From Clostridia bacterium (GTDB lineage: Bacteria; Bacillota; Clostridia; Oscillospirales; CAG-272): a DNA stretch of 45,928 nucleotides. Position numbers and translations under genes: made by a program. The stretch lies in assembly GCA_017462795.1 (NCBI GenBank), contig JAFTQL010000048.1, positions 1 to 45,928 of the forward strand, read 5' to 3'. Under the pieces are notes generated by a model, which was not told where the DNA came from, made no database searches, and worked only from the letters and a program-made list of their open reading frames with translations. Positions 16,541-25,600 of the stretch are shown in pieces (the stretch's first letter is position 1; the number at the start of each line of letters is the position of its first letter).

Positions 16541-16902
16541 AGAAAAACAAAAATATAAAATTTTAAAATTAACAAGGGAGTAGGGACCGACAGAGGACGC
16601 CGGTCCCTACAAATGAAGAGAGTGCGAACATGTCCGACTCCACGACAAATCATATTTGACACACTATGTTCGCATAGATATCATCTCTTTGCTTTCTTGC
16701 GCTTACCTTTTCTTTCACTTACTTTTTTTCGAAAATATTAAGGGATAGTCCAACTATCACTTAACCACGGTACTCAGTAGTTTTGCTTTCTTTTGCCGCA
16801 TAAACTTGTTTATGCTCTTTTCATTTCGCGAAAGAAAAGTAGGTGCTTTCTTTTGCTTACCTTTTCTTTTGAGAAAGAAAAGTAAGGCGAAGGAAAAGTA
16901 AG
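16541..16902. repeat. Intergenic region with degenerate repeat units
   Basis: No gene is supported here. A stem (TAGGGACCG against CGGTCCCTA) at about 16570-16600 is followed by three related T-rich stretches. They share TTGCTTTCTT and CTTTTGCTTACCTTTTCTTT with the spacer at 44795-44995. GAAAGAAAAGTA also appears in the opposite sense, so pieces are inverted. It looks like decayed copies of a short interspersed repeat family. Confidence 0.55.
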
Positions 16903-17910
16903 TTAATGGTAATCTCCCGAAAACCTGCCACCGTCATTTCTGGCATCACTGTTTCGATTGTAGTTGTTGTTATTGTTATTATTGTTGTTGTTCTTACCGT
17001 TCTTGTTGTCACGAACCGCTTTGACTATCATATAGATAGCAACGCCCGCTATTACAAGCAATATCAGCACAATAAAGATATCAACTACGTTGATCGTCTT
17101 GCCAAATACGTTTTCCATATAATCCACAACAATGACCGTGGAGATATCCGTCTCTGCCGTAAACGCCCGCAGAGCGGTGTTGACAGTCTCCTCGGATACA
17201 TTAAATGATGTGTAATTGGTCACATGAGACTCGGTCACCACAGTGTGCGCCTTGTCCACACGGAAGGACGATTCAAGCCCCATCGCGCTTACCTTGGTCG
17301 TCATTTTCTCCATGACCGACGCAAGATTTGAGCTGAGCGAATACTCATAATAATCGGCTACAGAACCCTGCACCGCACGTCCGAACTCGGTATACTCGTC
17401 ACCGAACATATCGGAAATATCGCTCTTTATATTGTCGCCTATCCAAGCAATACAATAATATCCATCCGCTTCCTCGTTTGCAAGGAACACAATAAGCAGA
17501 TTGTCCTCATACTGTGTTGAGCTGCTGAATTCCTCCGCATATTTTTTGTCCGCGTATTGCTGAAATGCCGACTCGTCGTACCGTACCTCTCCGCCGCTCA
17601 TAACGCTTGTGAAGGCTGAACCAACAAGGCTTACGAGAACGACACCGACAATAAGAAGCATGATTATGGGAAGCATGAGCATACCCATAAGACCGCCAAG
17701 GCATCCGCCTCCGCCGTAATACCGAGGGCCTCCCCAGCCCCAACCGAAATGCGGTCTTCTCGGACCTCTCGGTCCAAATCCGTGAGGTCCTCTCGGTCCT
17801 CCGCCAAAGCCGCCTCCAAAGCCACCTCCGTGGGAACCTCCTCCAAAGCCTCCGCCTCTCGAGCCTCCGCCAAATCCGCCTCCGCGTGATCCTCCTCCGG
17901 GTCCGGGCAT
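16903..17910 (-). CDS. Gly/Arg-rich membrane protein with poly-Asn tail
   Basis: 335 residues. Residues 1-70 are almost pure Gly/Arg/Phe/Pro repeats (SRGGGFGGG units), followed by a GWGWGGPRYYGGGG spacer. A strong membrane helix (about 75-103) leads to a mixed domain (about 105-265). A second helix (about 268-292) and a cytoplasmic-type tail with ten consecutive Asn follow. Layout and sequence resemble TPM/YgcG-type proteins with low-complexity ends, but I do not recognise the central domain with certainty. The Asn run arises from AAT/AAC codons and may vary in length. GAGAGGAT precedes the ATG. It is monocistronic. Confidence 0.8.
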   Translation of the reverse strand: MPGPGGGSRGGGFGGGSRGGGFGGGSHGGGFGGGFGGGPRGPHGFGPRGPRRPHFGWGWGGPRYYGGGGCLGGLMGMLMLPIIMLLIVGVVLVSLVGSAFTSVMSGGEVRYDESAFQQYADKKYAEEFSSSTQYEDNLLIVFLANEEADGYYCIAWIGDNIKSDISDMFGDEYTEFGRAVQGSVADYYEYSLSSNLASVMEKMTTKVSAMGLESSFRVDKAHTVVTESHVTNYTSFNVSEETVNTALRAFTAETDISTVIVVDYMENVFGKTINVVDIFIVLILLVIAGVAIYMIVKAVRDNKNGKNNNNNNNNNNYNRNSDARNDGGRFSGDYH

Positions 17911-18012
17911 AATACTATCCTCTCTTTCGTAAGTTTTTCAAAATCTGTTATTTAGATTATACACTGTATTTAAGTACATATCAATTATAATTTTTTAAAA
18001 AAATGTAAAATA

Positions 18013-18058
18013 TAAAAAACAAAACACCGCTACGGTGTCCTGACGACAGCAGCGGTGT
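18013..18058 (-). terminator. Terminator downstream of the HPr-like gene
   Basis: ACACCGCT (18024-18031) pairs with AGCGGTGT (18051-18058). On the minus strand TTTGTTTTTT follows. Confidence 0.7.
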
Positions 18059-18179
18059 CTTATATATTTACACTTCGTGTAGCTTTTTAATGTATTCAGA
18101 GAACATGCTTTTTGCGACAACGGAACAAAATTCAATTAATATTTGTGTGTTGTTGACTTTCCTTATAAGCTATAAGCTA

Positions 18180-18425
18180 TCAATCCACGATGTACTTCTC
18201 GTACTCGTGATAATAATCGTGATCCATAATAATTCTGAGATCACTCCAGTTGAGCTTCTTTGCCAGAACAACTCCCAAAAGGCTCTTTGCGTTTACCGAG
18301 AACTTAGAGCCGCTCTTGAGAACTATCTTTCCCTTAAGACCGGTGGAAATTGCTACAAGCTTCTTTGCGTCTTCCATGGTATTGATCTCGATTTTGTATA
18401 CATAATATTTGCCGTTTTCGCCCAT
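18180..18425 (-). CDS. HPr-like protein lacking the phospho-histidine
   Basis: 81 residues with an HPr-type fold pattern. Beta strand 1 (YVYKIEIN) is followed by the helix MEDAKKLVAISTGL, then KGKIVLKSGSKFSVNAKSLLGVVL, which matches the HPr segment around regulatory Ser46 (LKSIMG in E. coli, AKSLLG here). The active-site loop that should contain His15 reads NTMEDAK and has no histidine. It cannot carry phosphate in the phosphotransferase system in the usual way. It may be a regulatory paralogue. Similar short HPr-family proteins are frequent in Clostridia. It is monocistronic with a terminator 120 bases downstream. Confidence 0.75.
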   Translation of the reverse strand: MGENGKYYVYKIEINTMEDAKKLVAISTGLKGKIVLKSGSKFSVNAKSLLGVVLAKKLNWSDLRIIMDHDYYHEYEKYIVD

Positions 18426-18742
18426 AATAATTACCTTTCCTTTCCAAGAGTTCCGCAGTCAAGCTGTTAGGGGAGAAGAGATGTAATGTTAATTTCTTCT
18501 TCTCTTACCGCTTTTTTCTCTGTTGAGTATATTTTACAATTCTTTTATGAATATTTCTATATAAATATATGAACGAATTGTAATATTGCATAAATTTCAA
18601 TAATTATTTATGTGCAAATCAAACAATGCATTCCGAATCTCCTCTCAGTCGCGCCTTGTAGCGTCTACCGTAACGATCCAATATGACATCAGGACGGAAT
18701 CAAATGAATGACTCCGTCCTTTATGATCATATGTTACCTTTA
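18426..18742. other. Intergenic region with a stem-loop after mglC
   Basis: AT-rich DNA between mglC and the HPr-like gene, both minus strand. AGGACGGAATC (18691-18701) pairs with GACTCCGTCCT (18710-18720), a probable 3' end structure of the mgl transcript although without a T run. No gene is supported. Confidence 0.5.
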
Positions 18743-19813
18743 TTACTTTCTCACCAGATACTTTCTCATGTCGATAGCGCATGCTACAAGGATAATAAGA
18801 CCCTTGATAACGTACTGAAGATTGGAGTCGATACCCAGGAATGTCAGTCCGACGAAAATAATTCTCAACAGTACAACGCCCATGATAACGCCGCGTATCT
18901 TTCCGATACCGCCCACAAAGGACACGCCGCCGATAACACACGCGGCAATGGCGTCAAGCTCATAGTTAAGACCCGTGGACGCGCTGTTTGAGCCGATTCT
19001 CGCCGCCTCGATAAAGCCCGTAAAGCCGTACATTATTCCCGCCAGCACGAACACAAGAATTATTGTCCTCGTCACATTTACGCCCGACACGTTTGCCGCC
19101 TCGGGGTTCGAGCCCACGGCAAACATATTCTTTCCGAATGCAGTCTTGTTCCACACAAACCACATGACCACCGTTATCGCCAAGGCGTAGAACACGTAAT
19201 TGGGCAGAGCTACGTCACCGAATTTGAAAATACTTCCCGTTATAAATCCCGTGTACTTTGAGTCAAGTCCCGAAATGGACTGACCGTTGTTCGTTCCCTG
19301 CATAAGGTAGATAAGCAGAGCGCCGTAGGTGATAAGCTGAGTCGCCAGCGTTACTATAAACGGATGGAGATTGAACTTTGCCGTGCAGAATCCGTTGACA
19401 AAGCCCACAACCGCTCCTATGGCAATAACGATAAGCAGCACCACCGCGATGGGGAGCGGCTGAAGATCCGGAAACATCTTTCCCGCATATCCGCTCGCCT
19501 GCAAGAGCGACGCCGCCACGCAGGCTGTCACACCAACGATACGTCCCGCCGAGAGGTCTGTACCGGTCAGTATAATACACCCCGCGATACCGAGAGCAAT
19601 GGGCAGGTTTGCCGCCGACAGTGAGATGATATTGACAATAGATGAAAGGGAGAGAAATCTCGGATCGTAAATGGCAATTCCAACTATCGCCGCTATCAGC
19701 AGGATATACAGCATATTGTCTATCAAAAATTCCTTTGCGGCGTTTTTCTTCTCCGCGGGAGACATTGACCGCATATTCATAAATCTCTTTTTGAGATTGA
19801 CCTTATCACTCAT
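18743..19813 (-). CDS. mglC: Galactose/methyl-galactoside ABC transporter permease MglC
   Basis: 356 residues with about ten membrane helices, the BPD_transp_2 fold of ribose/galactose permeases. Typical segments are GIAGCIILTGTDLSAGRIVG, QGTNNGQSISGLDSKYTGFI and AARIGSNSASTGLNYELDAIA with ACVIGGVSF, the last being the coupling region to the ATPase. The GTDLSAGR signature and long loop favour MglC over RbsC. It is the last gene of mglBAC, 24 bases behind mglA. With MglA and MglB it imports galactose or methyl-galactosides. Substrate identity rests on similarity. Confidence 0.93.
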   Translation of the reverse strand: MSDKVNLKKRFMNMRSMSPAEKKNAAKEFLIDNMLYILLIAAIVGIAIYDPRFLSLSSIVNIISLSAANLPIALGIAGCIILTGTDLSAGRIVGVTACVAASLLQASGYAGKMFPDLQPLPIAVVLLIVIAIGAVVGFVNGFCTAKFNLHPFIVTLATQLITYGALLIYLMQGTNNGQSISGLDSKYTGFITGSIFKFGDVALPNYVFYALAITVVMWFVWNKTAFGKNMFAVGSNPEAANVSGVNVTRTIILVFVLAGIMYGFTGFIEAARIGSNSASTGLNYELDAIAACVIGGVSFVGGIGKIRGVIMGVVLLRIIFVGLTFLGIDSNLQYVIKGLIILVACAIDMRKYLVRK

Positions 19814-19837
19814 AATTTTTCGTCCTTTCCCAATTGC

Positions 19838-21340
19838 CTACACATATTTTGCGGCAAGACTCATTATTTGCTCCTGCGCGTCCCCGTCGCCGCCCGGGAC
19901 GACCTCGCCCGCAAGACGCCCGCCCGACATTACAAGTATCCTGTCGCAAACGCCCAGCAGCTCAGGCATCTCGCTGGACACCATTATGACCGACTTTCCC
20001 TTGCCCGCAAGCTCGAGTATCAGCTGATATATCTCGTATTTCGCGCCTACGTCGATACCTCTTGTGGGCTCGTCAAGGAGAAGCACATCGGGCTCTGTGA
20101 GCAGCCATCTGCCAAGTATCACCTTCTGCTGATTACCGCCCGACAGCGTTCGGATCTTTGTATACTTGTGAGGTGTCTTTATCCTCATAGCGCCGATAGA
20201 CCAGTCGGTGTCCTTGTGCATCTTGCGCTTGTTGAGGAAAAGCCCCGCAAGCCGATACCGTGAAAGATTGGAGATGACCGTGTTCTCGGTAATGTCAAGG
20301 ATGCCGAAGATACCCGTCGCCCGCCGCTCCTCGGTGAGAAGGGCGAAGCCGTTGGCGATAGCCTCTCTGGGATTTCTGTTGAGAGCGGGCTTGCCCTTGA
20401 GACTTATCTTTCCCGCTGTTCTCGTCAGCAGTCCGAATATGCTCTCCAGCACCTCTGTCCGCCCCGCGCCGCCAAGCCCCGCAATGCCGACTATCTCGCC
20501 CTCTCTCACCTCAAAGGAAACATTCTTCACCTGCGCGTACTTGGTGGTAAGCCCGTCAACTCTCAGCGCCACCTCTCCAACCTTGTTGCTCTTGGGCGGG
20601 AATCTCTCGGTCAGCTCTCTTCCGACCATCAGCTTGATTATCCTGTCCATTGTCAGCTCCTCCGCCTTCTCGGTGGCAATGTGCCTGCCGTCACGCATGA
20701 TGGTAACGTCGTCCGATATGCGGAGTATCTCCTCCATCTTGTGAGAGATATAGATGATACCGCAGCCCTTGTCGCGGAGCTTGTTTATTATCCTGAACAG
20801 ATGCTCCACTTCCCTTTCGTTCAGAGAGGATGTCGGCTCGTCAAGCACGATGATCTTTGAGTTATATGACACCGCCTTGGCTATCTCCACCATCTGCCTG
20901 TCGGAGACGGACATGGAGCTCATCACGGTCTTGGGGTCTACCCTGATGTCCAGCTCCTCGAATATCTTCTTTGTGTCCTGATACATCTTGCCCTCAAGCG
21001 TGTATATCCCGAGAGCGGTGGGATACCGCCCAAGCCAGATGTTGTCCATAACATTGCGCTTGAGCGCCTGATTAAGCTCCTGATGCACCATTGCAACACC
21101 GTTCTCAAGAGCCTCGGCGGGGGTCCTGAACCTTACCTCCTTACCGTCAAGAAAAATTTGTCCCCTGTCCGGGGAATATATCCCGAACAGGCATTTCATA
21201 AGCGTGGACTTTCCCGCGCCGTTCTCCCCCATAAGAGCGTGAACAGTTCCCCGCCGTACCTTCAACGAAACGTCGTCAAGCGCCTTAACGCTGGGAAATT
21301 CCTTGCATATGTTTTTCATTTCAAGTAAAATATCCTGCAT
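19838..21340 (-). CDS. mglA: Galactose/methyl-galactoside ABC transporter ATPase MglA
   Basis: 500 residues, two fused ATPase domains. Domain 1 has the canonical Walker A GENGAGKST (about 38-46) and Walker B IIVLDEPTSSLNE, but a degenerate signature (MSVSDRQMVEIAKAV). Domain 2 has a degenerate Walker A (GLGGAGRTE), a good signature LSGGNQQKVILGRWL and VLLLDEPTRGIDVG. This complementary asymmetry is normal for MglA/RbsA/XylG proteins. The length is usual for the family. The gene follows mglB after 95 bases that contain a stem-loop. Confidence 0.95.
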   Translation of the reverse strand: MQDILLEMKNICKEFPSVKALDDVSLKVRRGTVHALMGENGAGKSTLMKCLFGIYSPDRGQIFLDGKEVRFRTPAEALENGVAMVHQELNQALKRNVMDNIWLGRYPTALGIYTLEGKMYQDTKKIFEELDIRVDPKTVMSSMSVSDRQMVEIAKAVSYNSKIIVLDEPTSSLNEREVEHLFRIINKLRDKGCGIIYISHKMEEILRISDDVTIMRDGRHIATEKAEELTMDRIIKLMVGRELTERFPPKSNKVGEVALRVDGLTTKYAQVKNVSFEVREGEIVGIAGLGGAGRTEVLESIFGLLTRTAGKISLKGKPALNRNPREAIANGFALLTEERRATGIFGILDITENTVISNLSRYRLAGLFLNKRKMHKDTDWSIGAMRIKTPHKYTKIRTLSGGNQQKVILGRWLLTEPDVLLLDEPTRGIDVGAKYEIYQLILELAGKGKSVIMVSSEMPELLGVCDRILVMSGGRLAGEVVPGGDGDAQEQIMSLAAKYV

Positions 21341-21351
21341 TTTTCCAAGGT

Positions 21352-21376
21352 GAGGAGCCCCTATTCGGGGATCCTC
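21352..21376 (-). other. Stem-loop between mglB and mglA
   Basis: GAGGAGCCCC (21352-21361) and GGGGATCCTC (21367-21376) pair over ten positions with one mismatch around a five-base loop, without a T run. It probably stabilises the mglB message or lowers mglA expression, as is common where binding protein must exceed transporter. Confidence 0.5.
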
Positions 21377-21435
21377 ATTCCTCCTTATTTCTCGATATTT
21401 TGTTTCAATTCACATGATCTCTCCGGCTTCTGCCG

Positions 21436-22524
21436 TTATTTATCCTCTCCGAGATATACGGAGTAGTTGATACGGACCTTGGACACATTGTCGTCTATCT
21501 GATAGTCGTCCATGCCCTCAAGCACGCCCTTGCCCTCAAGACCGTTGTTGACGGTCTGAAGTATCGCCTTTGCCATTCCCTCAGCGTCCTGCTTGATGGT
21601 TCCCGCCATCTTGCCCGCGCCGATCAGAGCGACAGCGGCGCTTGTGGCATCAACACCGAATACGGGAATATTGACAGCGCCCTCAGCCCCCGTGTTGTAG
21701 CCCGCGGCGGACAAAGCTGATACCGCACCCTCAGCCATACCGTCGTTGTTGCAGATGATAAGCTCGACCATATTCTTGTTCTGCGGATTGTAGGATGCCA
21801 GAATAGTAGTCATATACTCGTTAGCCGCCTGAGCCGACCACTTTCCCTCACGGTCAAGAAGATATTTATCAGTGTTGGCTTTGTCGTAAAACACAAGCTC
21901 GGGCTTGCCTGCTGCAGTCAGCTTTTTGTTTGCGTTCTCCAGCGAATACTGCGTTCTGTAGATCGCCTCATTGTTACCCTTCTCTCCCATGAACATTACA
22001 TACGATATCTTGCCGTCACCGTTGAGGTCGATCTTGTTGTAGTTCTCCACAACGTAATCACCTACCATGTCGCCCTGAAGATATCCCGCCTCCTTGGCGT
22101 CCGTACCGATAAACGCGCATTTGTCGTAGCTCTTGACAATATCGTCCGATACCTCACGGTTAAAGAAAATAACCGGAATGCCCGCGTTTTTAGCAAGGCT
22201 CACGATACCGCTGGCGGCATCATCCGACCCTGTGGTAACGATATTTACCACTATCATCTTCGCGCCCTTTGTTATGGCTGTCTGTACCTGCTCGGTCTGG
22301 GTGGTCTGATTGTTGTTTCCGTCGTGATCCTGATACGATATCCCCGCCGCGTCAAGCTCCTTGTCGAGAGCGGAGCGCACCGTGGATATATAGGTGTCGC
22401 TGTAGGTGTAATAAAATACGTGTACGTCCGCCGCACCGTTTTTCCTCGAGCAGCCATAAAAGCACCCAAGACAAAAGCAGATACCGCACAGAAAGGTTAT
22501 GATTCTTTTTGCCTTCTTCATCAT
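21436..22524 (-). CDS. mglB: Galactose/methyl-galactoside-binding lipoprotein MglB
   Basis: 362 residues. A lipoprotein signal peptide ends near residue 25 (CLGCFYGC). The mature protein is a periplasmic-binding-protein type I fold with the MglB calcium loop DLNGDGKISYVMFMGEKGNNEA (split here as DLNGDGKIS and GEKGNNEA, about residue 180), FIGTDAKEAGYLQG and CNNDGMAEGAVSAL. These match the galactose/glucose-binding MglB pattern rather than RbsB. In a Gram-positive cell it is tethered outside the membrane and delivers sugar to MglC/MglA. AAGGAG lies four to seven bases before two adjacent ATGs (22524 and 22521); either may be used. It heads the mglBAC operon. Confidence 0.93.
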   Translation of the reverse strand: MMKKAKRIITFLCGICFCLGCFYGCSRKNGAADVHVFYYTYSDTYISTVRSALDKELDAAGISYQDHDGNNNQTTQTEQVQTAITKGAKMIVVNIVTTGSDDAASGIVSLAKNAGIPVIFFNREVSDDIVKSYDKCAFIGTDAKEAGYLQGDMVGDYVVENYNKIDLNGDGKISYVMFMGEKGNNEAIYRTQYSLENANKKLTAAGKPELVFYDKANTDKYLLDREGKWSAQAANEYMTTILASYNPQNKNMVELIICNNDGMAEGAVSALSAAGYNTGAEGAVNIPVFGVDATSAAVALIGAGKMAGTIKQDAEGMAKAILQTVNNGLEGKGVLEGMDDYQIDDNVSKVRINYSVYLGEDK

Positions 22525-22657
22525 TTTTCTCCTTAATATTTATATAGGTAAGCCGAAGCCTGCCATCGTGAAATTTTTTCATGATACAATAATTGTTCCG
22601 CATTTTACGGTGATATATACGCGTGAAAAAACAAAAAGAATTTTCAAAAGTTAAATT

Positions 22658-22692
22658 TAAAAAAAGCGGCAGCCCCGAAAGGCTGCCGCAGA
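22658..22692 (-). terminator. Terminator of the LRR surface protein gene
   Basis: GCGGCAGCC (22666-22674) pairs with GGCTGCCGC (22681-22689). On the minus strand a run of seven or more T's follows, a textbook intrinsic terminator. Confidence 0.85.
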
Positions 22693-22699
22693 TCTTTAT

Positions 22700-25600
22700 T
22701 TATATTTCCTTTTTCTTTTTGCCGATGAGCAACGCCGCCGTGAGCATGAGAATGATCACGGATATACCGCCCCGGGAAACGAAAGAAGCGCATCCCGTCT
22801 CTTGGCTGTCATTGCTGCTATTATTGCTGTTACTGTTACCGTTACCATCGGTCTTGTCGGTCACGGTCGTATTTTTATCTGTGTCCTTTGTTTCAACGGT
22901 GTCCGTCTCCGCAGGTGTCACAAGCTTGTCAACGGTCTCAAGCCTTGAATACCCGCAATCCGTACAGGTGTATGTCTTTACACCCTCTCTGTCCTGAGTT
23001 GGCTGCTTTGTGATCTCGCCGCCGTCCCACACGTGGTTGGAATATTCCATTTCTCCGCAAGCACATCCCCTGCGGTGCTGATCATCATCAACGGGCTTGA
23101 AAGCACCAAAGGTATGCTCACCGCCAAGCTTATCTGTAATCTCCTTTTCGGTACTGCCGCAATTGTTACAGGTATACCTTATCTGTCCGTTATTTGCATG
23201 AGTAGCCTCAACAATTACCTCACCCTCATTCCAATCGTGCTCCGTCATGGGGAGCTTATCGTATTTTGCCTTTCCGCAAACGCAGAGATACTTGATCTGT
23301 CCCATTTTTCTACATGTTGCGGGATTGGTTATAACACCGTCGTCCCATTCATGCTCCGTAGTAGTGGGAATACTATCTGTTTTGGTTTTTCCGCATACGC
23401 AGGCGTACAGCATTTCACCTGTTTGAGTATGTGTTGGAGCAACAGTTACGACGCCTTCATCCCACTCGTGTGCACTTGTCGTTGGCATTTCACTGGTCTT
23501 GGTCTCGCCGCAATCGGAGCAGGTGTACATCCTTGCTCCCTTCTCTGTATGGGTAGGATCTTTGATCACAACGCCTCTATCCCACGTATGCTCTCTGAAT
23601 TTCCTTTTTCCGCAGATACAGTAACCAATATGACCGTACTCATCATTTTTTTCATAGCGGTAGTCGTAGGAACAGCCCAACAGCTTGTCAATGCTCTCCG
23701 TTTTCGTCTCCCCGCAAGCACAGGTAAATATCCGCTCTCCCTCCTCAGTATGAGTCGGCTCTTTACTTACAACTCCTTTGCCCCAGTCGTGACTGTGGAT
23801 TTCTTCCAGCTTATCAATAAATTCAGTCCTTGTTTCTCCGCAGGGACAGGTAAAGGTCTTTACGCCTGTTGTGGAGGCGGTTGGTGGAGTAGTTATCACG
23901 CCATCATCCCACTCGTGTGTTTCTGTCTTTGGAATTTCTTCCTCCTTTGTGTCCCCACAGCTGCAGGTATATGTCATTGCGCCAACCGTTGTGTGCGTCG
24001 CGGGAGTTGTGACAACACCGTTGTCCCAGCGGTGAGTATGTCCGCCGACCATATATATGATCTCATACTCGTCGGAATACAGGGTGATCCACCCATTTTC
24101 ACGATATACGTCGCTCCATTGAGCTTCTGTTCCATCGAAATAGATAGTTTTTAAATTTGAACAACCGCCAAACGCTCTATATTCAATTTTTTCAATACTG
24201 CCGGGTATGGTTACACTCTTAAGAGAACTACAACCTGAAAACGCCCAAAGACCTATGCTTTTAATACCCTGTGGAAATACCACATTTGTCAAAGCCCAAC
24301 AACTACTGAACGAATAATCTCCTATCTCTGTTATTAATGAGTCAGATAAATCCACACTTGTCAGAGCGTCGCAGGAAGCAAACGCATAAGCTCCCATTGT
24401 TGTCACGCTGTCGGGAATAGTTATGCTTAATAAACCTTTACAGCCTGAAAATGCGTATTCGCCTATACTTGTCAAGCCTTCGGGCAGAACTATTTCTGTC
24501 AGAGCATAGCAGCTGGAAAAAGCATACTCTCCTATTTTCCCAACATCTCCTGACAGTGTCACACTTGCCAGCTTTCCGCAATAGTTAAAGGCATACCCAT
24601 CTATTTCGGTCAAATTACCGGGTATGGTTATTTCGGTCAGATTGTCGCAATTACTAAAAGCGTGGTCTCCTATTACAGTTACACTTTCGGGAACAGTCAC
24701 ACTCGTCAATGCTCTACATCCGCTGAACGCATACCAGCCTATATTGGTTACACCATCCTTTATGACCACGTTTTTTATATCGTCAATATATATCTGCCAT
24801 GCCTCACCGATATATCCGGGAAAGTCGTTCATTCTTCCCTCGCCCCATATAGTGAGAGTTCCCGTTGAGAAATCAAATTTCCAGTAAACATCTCCCCATT
24901 GCTCTCCATCTATCCGCTCGACAGTTTCCGTTCTCGTCTCACCGCAGGGACATGTAAAGGTCTTTACGCCTGTTGTGGAGGCGGTTGGTGGAGTAGTTAT
25001 CACGCCATCATCCCACTCGTGTGTCTCTGTCTTTGGAATTTCTTCCTCCTTTGTCTCGCCGCAGCTGCAGGTATATATCATTGTGCCAACCGCTGTGTGC
25101 GTCGCGGGGGTTGTGACAGTACCGTTGCTCCAATCATGCTCGTGTTCTCCTTCACCGCCAAGACACTCAATTATACAGCCTCCCATATAGCTGTCCCAAT
25201 CACTTGCTTTGGAAATGCTGTTCCACTGTGCTTCTGTTCCCGCGTATACAATTTTTTCAAGAGCAGAGCAACCGCCAAAAACATACTCTCCTATTTTTGT
25301 AAGATCTCTTCCTATTCTGACTTCCGTCAACCCCGTACAATTTTCAAAAGCATGATATTCTATTTTTGTAACGCCATCTGGTATTGTAAAGCTTTCCAAG
25401 CCTTGACAACCCCAAAAAGCCATCTCCCCTATGTGCGTCACCCCGCTTGGAATATAAATGCTTTTCAGATTTTTACAGTTATTAAACGCCGAGCCGTTTA
25501 TGGCAGTTACACCGTTGGGGATAATTATACTTGTCAGGCTTTCGCAATTTTGGAATACTGACCATCCCAAATATGTAAGATCTGTTCCTAAAGTCGCATT

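Noticed and set aside
23033..24154. Open frame and repeated DNA that could suggest a CRISPR-like or tandem element on the plus strand
   Set aside because: The repeats are in phase with the LRR/CxCG protein on the minus strand and differ mostly at degenerate positions. There is no constant-repeat/unique-spacer pattern.
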